A stretch of 64,000 nucleotides of DNA from an uncultured Corynebacterium sp. (GTDB lineage: Bacteria > Actinomycetota > Actinomycetes > Mycobacteriales > Mycobacteriaceae). The notes under the pieces are model-generated. The model ran no database searches. It was not told the DNA's origin and worked only from the letters and a program-made list of their open reading frames with translations. The translations under genes were made by a program, and so were the position numbers. Numbering within the stretch: the first letter of the stretch is position 1; the number at the start of each line of letters is the position of its first letter. Shown piece after piece: positions 9,442 to 18,011 of the stretch. Location: positions 186,001-250,000 of the forward strand of contig CALUCD010000002.1 of NCBI GenBank assembly GCA_943914465.1. Reading direction: 5' to 3'.

Positions 9442-9484
9442 AAAGCCACCGCAGGGTTGATGCCAACCCACCGCGGTGGCTTTA
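9442..9484 (+). terminator. terminator after the 8549 membrane protein gene
   Basis: AAAGCCACCGC pairs with GCGGTGGCTTT in an 11-bp stem; the loop includes GGGTT...AACCC, which extends the fold. The stem is symmetric and the descending T-run is short. Confidence 0.7.
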
Positions 9485-9494
9485 TGCTTGCGGC

Positions 9495-9659
9495 ATGGAC
9501 CACAGCATCTATCGCATCGCCGCCATCCTCATGACGATTGCTGGACTTCTCATGCTGGTCAGTGGCGAGCTTTTGACCAGCGGGGCGATGCTGATTGCCG
9601 CGACACTGGCTGACCTTCACTATCGGACACTGCGTGACAACCCGCAGCTGCGCAGCTAG
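9495..9659 (+). CDS. small two-helix membrane protein
   Basis: This 54-residue protein has two hydrophobic segments (about residues 6-22 and 26-42) and a polar C-terminus. There is no Shine-Dalgarno site; TATGCT ends 6 bp before the ATG, the usual leaderless spacing in this window. The gene begins immediately after a terminator hairpin, as an independent transcript would. Length and composition alone do not give a function. Confidence 0.55.
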   Translation: MDHSIYRIAAILMTIAGLLMLVSGELLTSGAMLIAATLADLHYRTLRDNPQLRS

Positions 9660-9728
9660 CCAATCCGCCGCCTCAGCCTGTCAGCCCCGCCGCCTCAGTG
9701 CGCCGCCCCAATCCGTCGGCGTACTGCG

Positions 9729-10253
9729 TCACCGCTCGCGCCTGCGGCGGCGCGCCCCGCTTTCCCACAGCACCACCGAGGTGGACCTGGGAACGTGCAC
9801 CAGTTCGGCGCCCGTACGCACCGCGACGGCCCCAGCACTAGTGCCGGTGCCAACGGTGCCTTCGGCTGGGGAGGTGGGGGACCCGGTAGCGTCGCTACGC
9901 ACACGCTCAAGCAGGCGCTCCACTTCGCTCTGCTTCGATGCAAGCTCACCTTCCAGCGATTCGATGCGCTCGGTCAATTCGATGATCGTTTTGATGCCGG
10001 CGAGATTGACCCCTTCGTCCTGCGAGAGTTGCTGGATCCAGCGCAGCGTCGCGATGTCACGGCTGGAATACCGGCGCCCGCCGCCGCGGGTGCGCATCGG
10101 CGTAACCAACCCCATCCGGTCATAGGTACGCAACGTCTGTGCATGCATGCCCGTTAGCTCAGCAGCGACGGAAATGACGTAGTACTGCTCGCGCTGCGCG
10201 GAATCATGCGGCGAAACACCCTGCTGCGTGGAATCCGATTCGGTTGTAGCCAC
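9729..10253 (-). CDS. hspR: heat-shock transcriptional repressor HspR (MerR family)
   Basis: This 174-residue protein has a MerR-type winged helix at residues 24-95 (YYVISVAAELTGMHAQTLRT, then RGGGRRYSSRDIATLRWIQ), followed by a coiled coil (IIELTERIESLEGELASKQSEVERLLERV) and a low-complexity tail. HspR represses the dnaK operon and clpB by binding HAIR sites, with DnaK acting as co-repressor in well-studied actinobacteria. Matching HAIR sites occur at 14303, 14358 and 1317. GTG 10253 is chosen because GGGAGG precedes it by 9 nt. It is last in the dnaK-grpE-dnaJ-hspR operon, closing the feedback loop. Confidence 0.95.
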   Translation of the reverse strand: MATTESDSTQQGVSPHDSAQREQYYVISVAAELTGMHAQTLRTYDRMGLVTPMRTRGGGRRYSSRDIATLRWIQQLSQDEGVNLAGIKTIIELTERIESLEGELASKQSEVERLLERVRSDATGSPTSPAEGTVGTGTSAGAVAVRTGAELVHVPRSTSVVLWESGARRRRRER

Positions 10254-10293
10254 AACGACTCACCTCCCTTCATGCCACAGTCAGCTCTCACAG

Positions 10294-11505
10294 CTACCGC
10301 GCCCCAGCCCACCCGGCGCGCGGGTTGAACCCGGACGACTGCTCCGCATCGGCGTACGCCTGCAGGGCGCTCATCGCCGCAGCATCAAGGTTTTTCGGTA
10401 CTGCGACCTCAACGGTCACCAGCAGATCACCAGCCCCACCGTTCTTGGGTGCGATACCGCGGCCCTTAACCCGCAGGGTGCGCCCATTCAGCGTCCCCGC
10501 AGGCACCTTGACCTTCACAGATTTGTCCAGCGTGGGTACGGTCAGTGTGCTGCCCGAGGCGAGCTCATGAAACGCCACTGGCACAGTGACTTCCAGGTCG
10601 TTGCCGCTGCGGGTGAACACCGCATCCGGGCGCACACGCACCGTGACAAACAAGTCCCCGGCAGGCGCACCCTGCGGCCCCGCCTCACCCTGCCCGGCGA
10701 GGCGGACCTTCTGCCCGTCCTCCACACCAGCCGGAATGCGCACCGTGATGGAGCGGGTGCGCCGCACAATGCCGTTGCCTCCGCAGGTGGGGCATGGATC
10801 TTCAATGACCTCACCGGTGCCGCCGCAGTTCACGCATGGGCGTGCCATGCCGAACGCGCCGGAGTTTTCGCGTACGAACCCGGTGCCGGAGCACACCTCG
10901 CAGGTGTGGGTTTTCCCGGTTTTGGATCCGGAGCCGTGGCAAGTCTCGCACTGTGTATCCCCAGTGAGCTGCACCGGAAACGTGGTGCCTTTGGCAGCGT
11001 CGCGGAAGTCAACGGTTATTTCTGCTTCGGCGTCCGCCCCCCGCGCCGGCCGAGCGTTCCGGCCAGCACCGCCGCCGCGGTTAAAGAGGCCACCGAGGAT
11101 ATCACCAAGGCCGCCGTCTCCAGCTTGTCCAGTCGCCCCGCCTCCGAAGAGGTCTCCGAAGTCGGTTGGGTCGAAGTTGGTCTGGGTCGACGTGCGAAAC
11201 CCGCCCGGAAACCCGGAACCTCCTCCCCCTCCGAAGCGCCCGGAGAATCCTCCGAAGCCACCGGAGCCGATCATCGACTTGAACTGGTCGTATTCTTTAC
11301 GGGTTTCCTCATCACCGATGACGTCGTACGCCTCGGCGACGCGCTTGAACTTCTCCTCAGCCGCCGCATTACCGGGGTTTGAGTCAGGGTGGTTTTCGCG
11401 CGCGAGCTTGCGGTACGCCTTTTTAATATCGGCAGCGGAGGCAGTTGACGCTACCCCGAGGTCGCCGTAATAGTCCTTATTGGCCCACTCTTGCTGCATC
11501 GCCAT
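10294..11505 (-). CDS. dnaJ: chaperone DnaJ (HspR-operon copy)
   Basis: This 403-residue Hsp40 has a J domain with HPD at residues 39-41, a Gly/Phe-rich region (about 80-145), and four CxxCxGxG zinc repeats (CETCHGSG, CEVCSGTG, CVNCGGTG, CPTCGGNG). A C-terminal substrate-binding domain follows. It stimulates DnaK ATPase and delivers unfolded clients. The N-terminus EWANKDYYGDLGV is typical of the actinobacterial DnaJ that lies in the dnaK operon; a second DnaJ is usually encoded elsewhere. AGGAGG lies 8 nt before ATG 11505. Gaps of 102 bp to grpE and 40 bp to hspR fit one operon. Confidence 0.96.
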   Translation of the reverse strand: MAMQQEWANKDYYGDLGVASTASAADIKKAYRKLARENHPDSNPGNAAAEEKFKRVAEAYDVIGDEETRKEYDQFKSMIGSGGFGGFSGRFGGGGGSGFPGGFRTSTQTNFDPTDFGDLFGGGATGQAGDGGLGDILGGLFNRGGGAGRNARPARGADAEAEITVDFRDAAKGTTFPVQLTGDTQCETCHGSGSKTGKTHTCEVCSGTGFVRENSGAFGMARPCVNCGGTGEVIEDPCPTCGGNGIVRRTRSITVRIPAGVEDGQKVRLAGQGEAGPQGAPAGDLFVTVRVRPDAVFTRSGNDLEVTVPVAFHELASGSTLTVPTLDKSVKVKVPAGTLNGRTLRVKGRGIAPKNGGAGDLLVTVEVAVPKNLDAAAMSALQAYADAEQSSGFNPRAGWAGAR

Positions 11506-11607
11506 CTCGCACCCTCCTTTCGCGTGAGTATCGCATGAATTACATCAACCAAGTGTAAAAAAGCCGGGGCGAGCGGTACAGCTCGCGCCCGGCCGCAGTG
11601 TGGGGCT

Positions 11608-12330
11608 TTATTCGCTTGCCGACGTCTCCTCGCCGGCCGCGTCCCCAATAATCACCATCGCGTTTCGTATCAGCCGGTCGCCGATTTTGTAGCCTTTGCG
11701 CAGCACAGTGCCGATCACCTTGGTCTCACCCGCGGACAGGTCCTGCACTGCCTCATGGATCTCCGGATCGAATGGCTCTCCTTCCGCCCCGAAGGCCGCA
11801 ATCTTTTGGCCCTCCAGGGTGGAATGGAGCTTGTCGCTGAACGCCTTCAGCGGCCCTTGATCCAGATCGCCGTGCTGGGCGGCGAGATCTAAGTCGTCCA
11901 CAAGCGGCAACAGCTGCTCCGCGAACTTGGCCTTTGCCTGCTCCGCGATGAGCGTGCGCTCCCGCTCGGTGCGGCGACGGTAGTTGGCGTACTCTGCACT
12001 GACCCGCTGCAGGTCCTCGGTGCGCTCCGCCAACTGCATCTCAATGTCGGAGACCACGCCGTCACCGTCGGCGTCAGGGTTCATCTCCCCTGCCACGTCT
12101 CCTGTCAGTTCCTCCTCGACCGCGTCGGCGATTTCCGCGTCCGAGACCTGCGTGAGCGGGTCCTCCGCGTCTGGGTCCGCGGCGGTTTCAAACGCTTCCG
12201 CCTCCGCGGCCTCATCAGCCAGGGCCTCAGCCGCATCCGGGGACACGTACTGCTCGTCCGTGTTCTCCGGCGCACCCGGGTCGTTGCTCATGTCCCCCGC
12301 GGTCTGCGGGTTGACGTTCGGGTCAGTCAT
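11608..12330 (-). CDS. grpE: nucleotide exchange factor GrpE
   Basis: This 240-residue dimeric exchange factor releases ADP from DnaK. It has a long acidic, Ala-rich N-terminal extension (residues 1-95), a coiled coil (LAERTEDLQRVSAEYANYRR, about 95-130), and the C-terminal beta domain ending with GYKIGDRLIRNAMVIIGD, the family signature. It is second in the HspR operon, 54 bp after dnaK. The acidic N-terminus is longer than in E. coli but typical for actinobacteria. Confidence 0.96.
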   Translation of the reverse strand: MTDPNVNPQTAGDMSNDPGAPENTDEQYVSPDAAEALADEAAEAEAFETAADPDAEDPLTQVSDAEIADAVEEELTGDVAGEMNPDADGDGVVSDIEMQLAERTEDLQRVSAEYANYRRRTERERTLIAEQAKAKFAEQLLPLVDDLDLAAQHGDLDQGPLKAFSDKLHSTLEGQKIAAFGAEGEPFDPEIHEAVQDLSAGETKVIGTVLRKGYKIGDRLIRNAMVIIGDAAGEETSASE

Positions 12331-12384
12331 GTCCCGTCTCGCCTGCCTTTCACTGCTCGTGGGTTGCCTGCTGGGTCGCCGGCA

Positions 12385-14262
12385 CTACTTGTTGGCGCCG
12401 TCGGCGCTGCCGGTGGCATCGGTGCCGGTAGCGAAGTCGTCTTCAACGACCTCCGCGTCAACGACATTGTCATCAGCCGCACCTGCATCTTCCGCGCCAG
12501 CAGCCTGGGTTGCACCGGCGTTCGCCTCAGCCTCGTACAGTGCCTTGCCCAGCTCCTGCGACTCAGTGGTCAGCTTGTCCATCGCGGACTTGATCGCATC
12601 CAGGTCATCGCCCTTGAGCGCCTCATCCACCGCGTCCGCAGCCTCAGTCACCCGAGTCTTCAGGTCCTCCGGCAGCTTGTCAGCGTTTTCGTCCATGAAC
12701 TTGCGGGTCTGGTAGGCAACCGTCTCCGCACCGTTGCGGGTCTCCTGCTCCTCACGACGCTTGCGGTCCTCGTCAGCGTGCGTCTCCGCATCCTTGATCA
12801 TCCGGTCGATCTCGTCCTGGCTCAGACCAGAGCCCTCCTGGATCTTGATCGTGTTCTCCTTGCCGGTGGCCTTATCCTTCGCCGAGACAGAGACGATACC
12901 GTTCGCGTCAATATCGAACGTGACCTCAATCTGCGGCACACCACGCGGTGCGGGGGCGATGCCTGCCAACTCGAAGGATCCAAGGAGCTTGTTTGCCGAC
13001 GCCATCTCGCGCTCACCCTGGAACACCTGAATCTGCACACTCGGCTGGTTATCTTCGGCCGTGGTGAAGGTTTCAGAACGCTTCGTCGGGATCGTGGTGT
13101 TGCGCTCGATAAGCTTCGTCATCACCCCACCCTTCGTCTCGATGCCAAGCGAGAGCGGCGTGACGTCAAGAAGCAGCACGTCCTTCACGTCACCGCGCAA
13201 CACACCAGCCTGAAGAGCCGCACCAAGCGCAACAACCTCGTCCGGGTTCACCGACTTGTTCGGCTCCTTGCCAGTGAGCTCCTTGACCAGCTCAGTCACA
13301 GCCGGCATACGAGTTGAACCACCGACGAGCACAACATGGTCAATGTCAGACACACTCAGGCCCGCGTCCTTAATCACCTGGTTGAACGGAGCCTTCGTGC
13401 GATCCAACAGGTCAGAGGTGATCTTTTGGAACTCAGTGCGCGATAGCGTCTCATCAAGGAACAGCGGGTTCTTCTCCGCATCCACCGTGATGTACGGCAG
13501 GTTAATAGACGCCTGCTGCTGGGAAGACAGCTCAATCTTCGCCTTCTCAGCCGCCTCACGCAGGCGCTGCATCGCCATCTTGTCCTTCGACAGATCAACG
13601 CCGTTCTGGCTCTTGAACTTATCTACCAGCCACTCGACAATGCGCTGATCCCAGTCATCACCACCGAGCTCATTGTCACCAGCGGTGGCGAGCACCTCGA
13701 CCACACCGTCACCAATCTCCAACAGGGACACATCGAACGTGCCGCCGCCGAGGTCAAAGACGAGGATGGTCTGCTCGCTCTCAGCCTTCTCTAGGCCGTA
13801 CGCAAGCGCCGCTGCCGTCGGCTCATTCACGATACGCAGCACATTCAGCCCCGCGATCTGGCCAGCCTCCTTGGTGGCCTGACGCTGCGCGTCCTCGAAG
13901 TACGCCGGGACAGTAATCACCGCATCCGTGACCTCATCACCCAAGTAGGCTTCCGCATCACGCTTCAGCTTCTGCAGCGTACGGGCGGAAATCTCCTGCG
14001 GAGTGTACGACTTATCATCAATCTCGATGCTCCAGTCGCTGCCCATGTGGCGCTTCACGGAACGCACCGTGCGATCAACGTTGGTCACTGCCTGGTTCTT
14101 CGCTGACTGACCAACAAGGACCTCGCCATTCTTCGCAAACGCGACAATCGACGGCGTCGTGCGCGAACCTTCCGCGTTCGCGATCACAACCGGCTCGCCG
14201 CCCTCCAAAACGGAAACGACCGAGTTCGTGGTGCCGAGGTCAATACCAACTGCACGTGCCAT
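12385..14262 (-). CDS. dnaK: chaperone DnaK (Hsp70)
   Basis: This 625-residue Hsp70 has an ATPase domain (GIDLGTTNSVV at the start; VFDLGGGTFDVSLLEIGDG; LVGGSTRMPAV), a substrate-binding beta domain (VTPLSLGIETKGG), and a helical lid with an Ala/Asp-rich tail. AGGAGGG precedes the ATG. It is the first gene of the dnaK-grpE-dnaJ-hspR operon, whose control region carries two HAIR operators. Besides folding, DnaK acts as co-repressor for HspR in related actinobacteria. Confidence 0.98.
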   Translation of the reverse strand: MARAVGIDLGTTNSVVSVLEGGEPVVIANAEGSRTTPSIVAFAKNGEVLVGQSAKNQAVTNVDRTVRSVKRHMGSDWSIEIDDKSYTPQEISARTLQKLKRDAEAYLGDEVTDAVITVPAYFEDAQRQATKEAGQIAGLNVLRIVNEPTAAALAYGLEKAESEQTILVFDLGGGTFDVSLLEIGDGVVEVLATAGDNELGGDDWDQRIVEWLVDKFKSQNGVDLSKDKMAMQRLREAAEKAKIELSSQQQASINLPYITVDAEKNPLFLDETLSRTEFQKITSDLLDRTKAPFNQVIKDAGLSVSDIDHVVLVGGSTRMPAVTELVKELTGKEPNKSVNPDEVVALGAALQAGVLRGDVKDVLLLDVTPLSLGIETKGGVMTKLIERNTTIPTKRSETFTTAEDNQPSVQIQVFQGEREMASANKLLGSFELAGIAPAPRGVPQIEVTFDIDANGIVSVSAKDKATGKENTIKIQEGSGLSQDEIDRMIKDAETHADEDRKRREEQETRNGAETVAYQTRKFMDENADKLPEDLKTRVTEAADAVDEALKGDDLDAIKSAMDKLTTESQELGKALYEAEANAGATQAAGAEDAGAADDNVVDAEVVEDDFATGTDATGSADGANK

Positions 14263-14302
14263 AAGAGTTTGTCCCTCCTGTTGAAATGCCTTTTATTGGT
14301 AA

Positions 14303-14323
14303 GTTGATGTGCTTCGACTCAAC
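14303..14323 (-). promoter_or_regulatory. HAIR operator 1 upstream of dnaK
   Basis: GTTGATG-N7-ACTCAAC matches the arms of the HAIR consensus with two or three differences. It lies 40 bp upstream of the dnaK start and is one of a pair. Confidence 0.7.
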
Positions 14324-14357
14324 TTCACGGCGACCACTGTACCAGCGCCCGTTGTTC

Positions 14358-14378
14358 CTTGAGTCTGTGACACTCAAT
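14358..14378 (-). promoter_or_regulatory. HAIR operator 2 upstream of dnaK
   Basis: CTTGAGT-N7-ACTCAAT differs from the perfect HAIR by one base. Its centre is 55 bp from the centre of HAIR 1, close to five helical turns, so two HspR dimers could bind on the same face. Confidence 0.88.
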
Positions 14379-14643
14379 CTATGTAACGGGGCGAGCGGAG
14401 GTTTATTCCCGGGGCGGCGAGGTGGCCAATCCTGTGCCTACTGGGTCGCCGAACTAAAGATATCGCGCCAAAATATTCGAATATCCCAGAAATAACAGGA
14501 GGATCGCATAAGTTCCAAGAATTACACCTTCGGAACGTAGTCAGAATGCAACAAGAGCAAATACTCGGCCGAGCTGTCGCAGAGCAGATTGATTTTCCTC
14601 GCAGTTTCCCCTCTATTTCAACCCCGACACCGATGGAGACACA
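14379..14643. other. intergenic stretch between the dnaK control region and the candidate small lipoprotein gene
   Basis: No convincing gene is seen in these 265 bp. It is more AT-rich than its surroundings. AGGAGG near 14500 is followed by ATA instead of a start codon and a frame of only ten codons, which may be a decayed start. Any promoter for the small gene at 14644 would lie here. Confidence 0.4.
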
Positions 14644-14784
14644 ATGCGTAGCAAGCGATATGGAATTTGGGCAACGATCGCGGCAAGCATTATGGCAGCC
14701 TGCTCGAGCCTCACTGCTTACCTGCTCGTGCACGGCGCCTGGTCGTGGGACTGTCCATGTTTGCCGCTATCGCCGGTGGCGTGA
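14644..14784 (+). CDS. candidate small lipoprotein or membrane peptide (46 aa) running into the repeat element
   Basis: ATG 14644 has GGAG 5 nt upstream. The 46 residues begin MRSKRYG, continue with a hydrophobic helix, and include a lipobox-like MAAC and a C-terminal WSWDCPC cluster. The last eight codons lie inside the twin-hairpin repeat at 14759-14880, so the original 3' end may have been replaced when the element arrived. Basic N-terminus, hydrophobic core and ribosome site argue for a real gene; its short length and the neighbouring decayed start argue against. No function is recognisable. Confidence 0.35.
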   Translation: MRSKRYGIWATIAASIMAACSSLTAYLLVHGAWSWDCPCLPLSPVA

Positions 14785-14880
14785 GAGCGGCAAATGGGGC
14801 CACGCCGCGAGAGTTGCCCCAGCTCGCGCGGACCTAGTAGCGGCGTTTGCCGCTATCAGCAAGCCGCAATAGCGGCAAAT
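14759..14880 (-). repeat. twin-hairpin repeat element, copy 1 (downstream of ald)
   Basis: Two palindromes (14759-14795 and 14845-14880) have 12-bp arms related to GTTTGCCGCTAT / ATAGCGGCAAAC around 12-13-nt centres. Their starts are 86 bp apart. On the minus strand the first palindrome matches the first palindrome of copy 2 (33206-33241) except for the outermost base and four bases of the centre, and the spacer shares a block reading GCGCGA-CTGGG at the same offset. It begins about 75 bp after the ald stop codon. Confidence 0.8.
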
Positions 14881-14955
14881 ACGTCTCAGCCTCAGGGCGC
14901 CCGCCGGGCAGACGACGCCCGCCGCGCAAACACCCCCTATCGCCGGCAGCAACGT

Positions 14956-16476
14956 CTAAAACAACCCGGCCTCTTCCTCTGCGTAGGAGACGAGCAGGTT
15001 CTTCGTCTGCTGGTAGTGGTCGAGCATCATGAGGTGGTTTTCGCGCCCGATGCCGGATTGCTTATATCCACCGAAAGCGGCATGCGCGGGGTAGGCGTGG
15101 TACTGGTTGACCCACACGCGACCAGCCTGGATGGCGCGCCCGGCACGGTAGGCGGTGTTGCCGTTGCGAGACCACACGCCGGCGCCGAGTCCGTAGATGG
15201 TGTCGTTGGCGACGGCGATGGCCTCATCAAAATCCTTAAAGGTAGTTACAGACAGGACGGGGCCGAAGATCTCCTCCTGGAAGACACGCATGTTGTTGGT
15301 GCCTTTGAACACGGTGGGTTCGATGTAGAGGCCGTTTTCCAGCCCGGCGATAGTGTTGGCGCCGCCGCCGGTGAGCACCTCGGCGCCTTCTTCTGGGCCG
15401 AGTTTGAGGTAGGACTCGATCTTGTTCATTTGCTCGACGGATGCCTGCGCACCCATCTGGACATCGGTGTCGAGCGGGTTGCCGGTTTTGATTTGCTGGA
15501 CGCGTTTGACGCCGAGTTCGAGGAATTCGTCAGCGATGGACTCGTGCACCAGGGCGCGGGATGGGCAGGTGCACACTTCGCCTTGGTTAAGGGCGAACAT
15601 GGCGAAGCCTTCGAGTGCTTTAGCGCGGAAGGCGTCGTCTGCATCCATGATGTCGGCAAAGTAGAGCACTGGGGATTTGCCGCCGAGTTCAAGGGTGGCC
15701 GGGATGATTTTGTCTGCCACTGCCTGGTTGATTTTTCTGCCTACCTCGGTGGAGCCGGTGAAGGCGATTTTGGCGATCCGGTCAGAGCCACTGAGCGCAG
15801 CCCCTGCCTCATCACCCATACCGTTGACCACGTTGAGTACACCGGCTGGGATGAGGTCGCCGATCAAATCCATGACATACAGGATCGAGGCGGGAGTTTG
15901 TTCGGCAGGTTTCAGTACCACTGTATTGCCGGCCGCAAGGGCAGGCGCGAGCTTCCAGGCCGCCATGAGCAGCGGGAAGTTCCAGGGGATGATTTGGCCG
16001 ACAACACCGAGCGGTTCGCGAAAGTGGTAGGCGACGGTAGCGTCGTCAAGCTGCGAAAGGCGCCCCTCTTGCGCGCGGATGGCGCCGGCGAAGTAGCGGA
16101 AGTGATCGATCGCAAGCGGGATGTCGGCGGTGAGGGTTTCGCGTACGGCTTTGCCGTTTTCCCAGGTCTCGGCGACGGCAAGCTCCTCAAGGTGCGCTTC
16201 AAGGCGATCGGCGATGCGCAGGAGCACCAAGGAGCGCTCTGCAGGCGAGGTCGATCCCCATGCTGGTGCGGCCTGCTCGGCGGCGTCGATGGCTTTGTTG
16301 ATGTCAGCTTCGTTGCCGCGCGCGACTTGGCAGAATACCTCGCCGGTGACGGGGGTCATGTTGTCGAAGTATTCGCCGCTAGCTGGGGCGACCCAGTCGC
16401 CACCGATGTAGTTGTCGTAGCGCTGACGGTATGCAACGTTTGACTCTGGTGTGCCTGGGTTTGGGTAGATAGTCAT
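14956..16476 (-). CDS. ald: NAD-dependent aldehyde dehydrogenase (acetaldehyde dehydrogenase type)
   Basis: This 506-residue enzyme oxidises acetaldehyde or similar aldehydes to the acid with NAD+. It has the ALDH signatures: IIPWNFPLLMAAWKLAPALA, the Gly-rich FTGSTEVGR turn, the glutamate in LELGGKSP and the catalytic cysteine in NQGEVCTCPSR. The closing sequence is AAFGGYKQSGIGRENHLMML. Length equals what I recall for C. glutamicum Ald, which there also neighbours the hspR-dnaK operon. ATG 16476 is chosen because AAGGA lies 9 nt upstream; 16494 has none. It complements pqo in acetate-linked metabolism. Confidence 0.93.
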   Translation of the reverse strand: MTIYPNPGTPESNVAYRQRYDNYIGGDWVAPASGEYFDNMTPVTGEVFCQVARGNEADINKAIDAAEQAAPAWGSTSPAERSLVLLRIADRLEAHLEELAVAETWENGKAVRETLTADIPLAIDHFRYFAGAIRAQEGRLSQLDDATVAYHFREPLGVVGQIIPWNFPLLMAAWKLAPALAAGNTVVLKPAEQTPASILYVMDLIGDLIPAGVLNVVNGMGDEAGAALSGSDRIAKIAFTGSTEVGRKINQAVADKIIPATLELGGKSPVLYFADIMDADDAFRAKALEGFAMFALNQGEVCTCPSRALVHESIADEFLELGVKRVQQIKTGNPLDTDVQMGAQASVEQMNKIESYLKLGPEEGAEVLTGGGANTIAGLENGLYIEPTVFKGTNNMRVFQEEIFGPVLSVTTFKDFDEAIAVANDTIYGLGAGVWSRNGNTAYRAGRAIQAGRVWVNQYHAYPAHAAFGGYKQSGIGRENHLMMLDHYQQTKNLLVSYAEEEAGLF

Positions 16477-16647
16477 ATAAGCATTTCCTTCCATGTAGGT
16501 AACCTGCAGAAACGCCTACAATCAGGCTGCGAAAATATTACTAGTTTCTTATGTCACCTGGTGCTTTGTTTTTGGCGACTGCTAAGTTGTATTCACGAAC
16601 AATGAGGCACAAACGTCAGCACAGACCGCTACACGAAAGGGATACCA

Positions 16648-17009
16648 ATGAAAAACGCATGGCAGCTGCGGTACTAACTATAGTCGCGAGCGCATCACTG
16701 ATTGCTACGCCGGCCCAAGCAGGCGGGCCTAACTACGGAAAGGCCTGGGAAACTCTAAAAGGTGCGAAGTGGAATGGCTACGTCCAGATTGTGCCGTCGT
16801 ACAACGACAAAGGGAAGCACGCCCGTCAGGGTTACCACCGATTCACCCGTGATGCGGGACCAAGTCTGGACACAGGCCGCATGTACACGGAGGCAGCCCG
16901 TTCGAAATCAGATCGCCGCACCCTCTCCCGCCAAGATTGGGTCTGGGATTCACCAATCTGGGGCGACCGTTTTACCACCCGTTACAACTGGGGATACAGT
17001 TCCTTCTGA
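16648..17009 (+). CDS. lactococcin-972-family bacteriocin precursor, signal-peptide frame broken by one base
   Basis: GAAAGGG (16635-16641) sits 6 nt before ATG 16648, an ideal start, but that frame stops after nine codons. The long frame resumes at ATG 16659 and gives a signal-peptide core ending ATPAQA followed by a mature part of about 95 residues from GGPNYG, with PSYNDKGKHARQGYHR and a Trp/Tyr-rich end, as in lactococcin 972 proteins. One extra A in the five-A run (16651-16655) would join the start to MKKRMAAAVL and the rest, a perfect signal peptide. As written, translation could only start at 16659 without a basic N-region. Transporter genes follow 10 bp downstream. Confidence 0.72.
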
Positions 17010-17019
17010 CTAGTTCAGT

Positions 17020-18006
17020 ATGAAGCATTGGTTTGTGTCGGTCGCGGCAACGCTACTCGCGGCGCTTACTTTCACTGTGGGGATAGCGGTGACGATCGTG
17101 GGCGATTCCCGATTTGATCGAACTTTCGGACTGGGAGAGAAAACCGCCATCATACAGGTAATACCCGACCTTAGCCAAGATGACACACTGACAGTTTCGG
17201 ACGTTGAACACTGGCTGTCTGCCCATAATCTCGGTCTTGTGATTGACGGTTTGGGAGATGGTCTTCCTGGGCTCGTGGTCGTTGATCCTGGAGATATGGT
17301 GAGCTGGCTCCCCCGGGGTGCAGTACGCGGAATTGAGCAGAAGCACCCTGGGGGCTCAGCCGTGGTTTTTCAAGGGACTTATTGTGACAAGCAGTGGCAA
17401 ACTTCCCGGCGCTGTGCTCTGGTGCCACAAGGCTCGAACATTGTGGGCGACGCGCTTGCGCCTCCAGGCCTGAAGTCTCAGCAGTACGCATATATACCGC
17501 CACCGGATTATGCTCTGCACCCAGGTTCTTACATACTGACTGGTGGGAACAGTGAGGCGTTGCAATCATTCAGGACGATGGTTGAATCCGGGGGATTTTC
17601 TACCGCAAAACCCGTGCGTCCTAGATACGTGAGAGATCTCGTGTTGAACCCATTTTTTGAGATCTCTCTCGCGTTGGCCGCACTTGCGGCGATCCTGGTT
17701 GCTATCAGCCTCGTCGGCAGATTTCGACGTGACCAAGCGGAGATGCTAGTTCGGATGCAATCTGGTGCTCACCGGTCGAAACTCGTCAGCGAGACTGTAC
17801 TCAAGACCTTGTCGTATGTTGTGCTGGGTTCGATCTTGGGCGCGGGGACGATGCCTTTAGCAACCTCACTTATTGCCGGAGTCCCCTGGTCGCCACGTGA
17901 AACATGCATCGTTTCGCTGACGGCTGCAGCAGTCAGCGCATTAACGATGTGCGCGTTGGTGGCTCTAGCAAGTTGTATCGCGATTCCGACGCAGACAAGC
18001 AGGTAG
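17020..18006 (+). CDS. bacteriocin-associated permease subunit A (FtsX-like four-helix module)
   Basis: This 328-residue membrane protein has one N-terminal helix (about residues 5-27), a large outer domain (28-212), then three helices (about 214-236, 262-285, 297-320). This is the 1+3 layout of FtsX/MacB-like modules and half of the integral membrane proteins paired with lactococcin 972. It follows the peptide gene by 10 bp and precedes the second permease gene by 5 bp. With 18012-19088 and the ATPase at 19085 it should form an ABC exporter or self-immunity complex. The fused protein at 25142-27136 corresponds to A plus B. Confidence 0.78.
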   Translation: MKHWFVSVAATLLAALTFTVGIAVTIVGDSRFDRTFGLGEKTAIIQVIPDLSQDDTLTVSDVEHWLSAHNLGLVIDGLGDGLPGLVVVDPGDMVSWLPRGAVRGIEQKHPGGSAVVFQGTYCDKQWQTSRRCALVPQGSNIVGDALAPPGLKSQQYAYIPPPDYALHPGSYILTGGNSEALQSFRTMVESGGFSTAKPVRPRYVRDLVLNPFFEISLALAALAAILVAISLVGRFRRDQAEMLVRMQSGAHRSKLVSETVLKTLSYVVLGSILGAGTMPLATSLIAGVPWSPRETCIVSLTAAAVSALTMCALVALASCIAIPTQTSR

Positions 18007-18011
18007 TCCTC

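Noticed and set aside
14546..14872. 108-codon frame overlapping the small lipoprotein candidate
   Set aside because: No ribosome site, mixed composition, and it runs through both palindromes of the repeat element.
14759..14880. CRISPR array for the repeated palindromes
   Set aside because: Only two units per locus, repeats are palindromic with variable centres, spacers are not unique-length inserts between identical repeats, and no cas genes are present.
14794..16443. 549-codon open frame on the plus strand opposite ald
   Set aside because: It is the antisense shadow of ald; the ald frame carries all ALDH motifs and a ribosome site, while this frame has no recognisable protein and begins in the repeat element.
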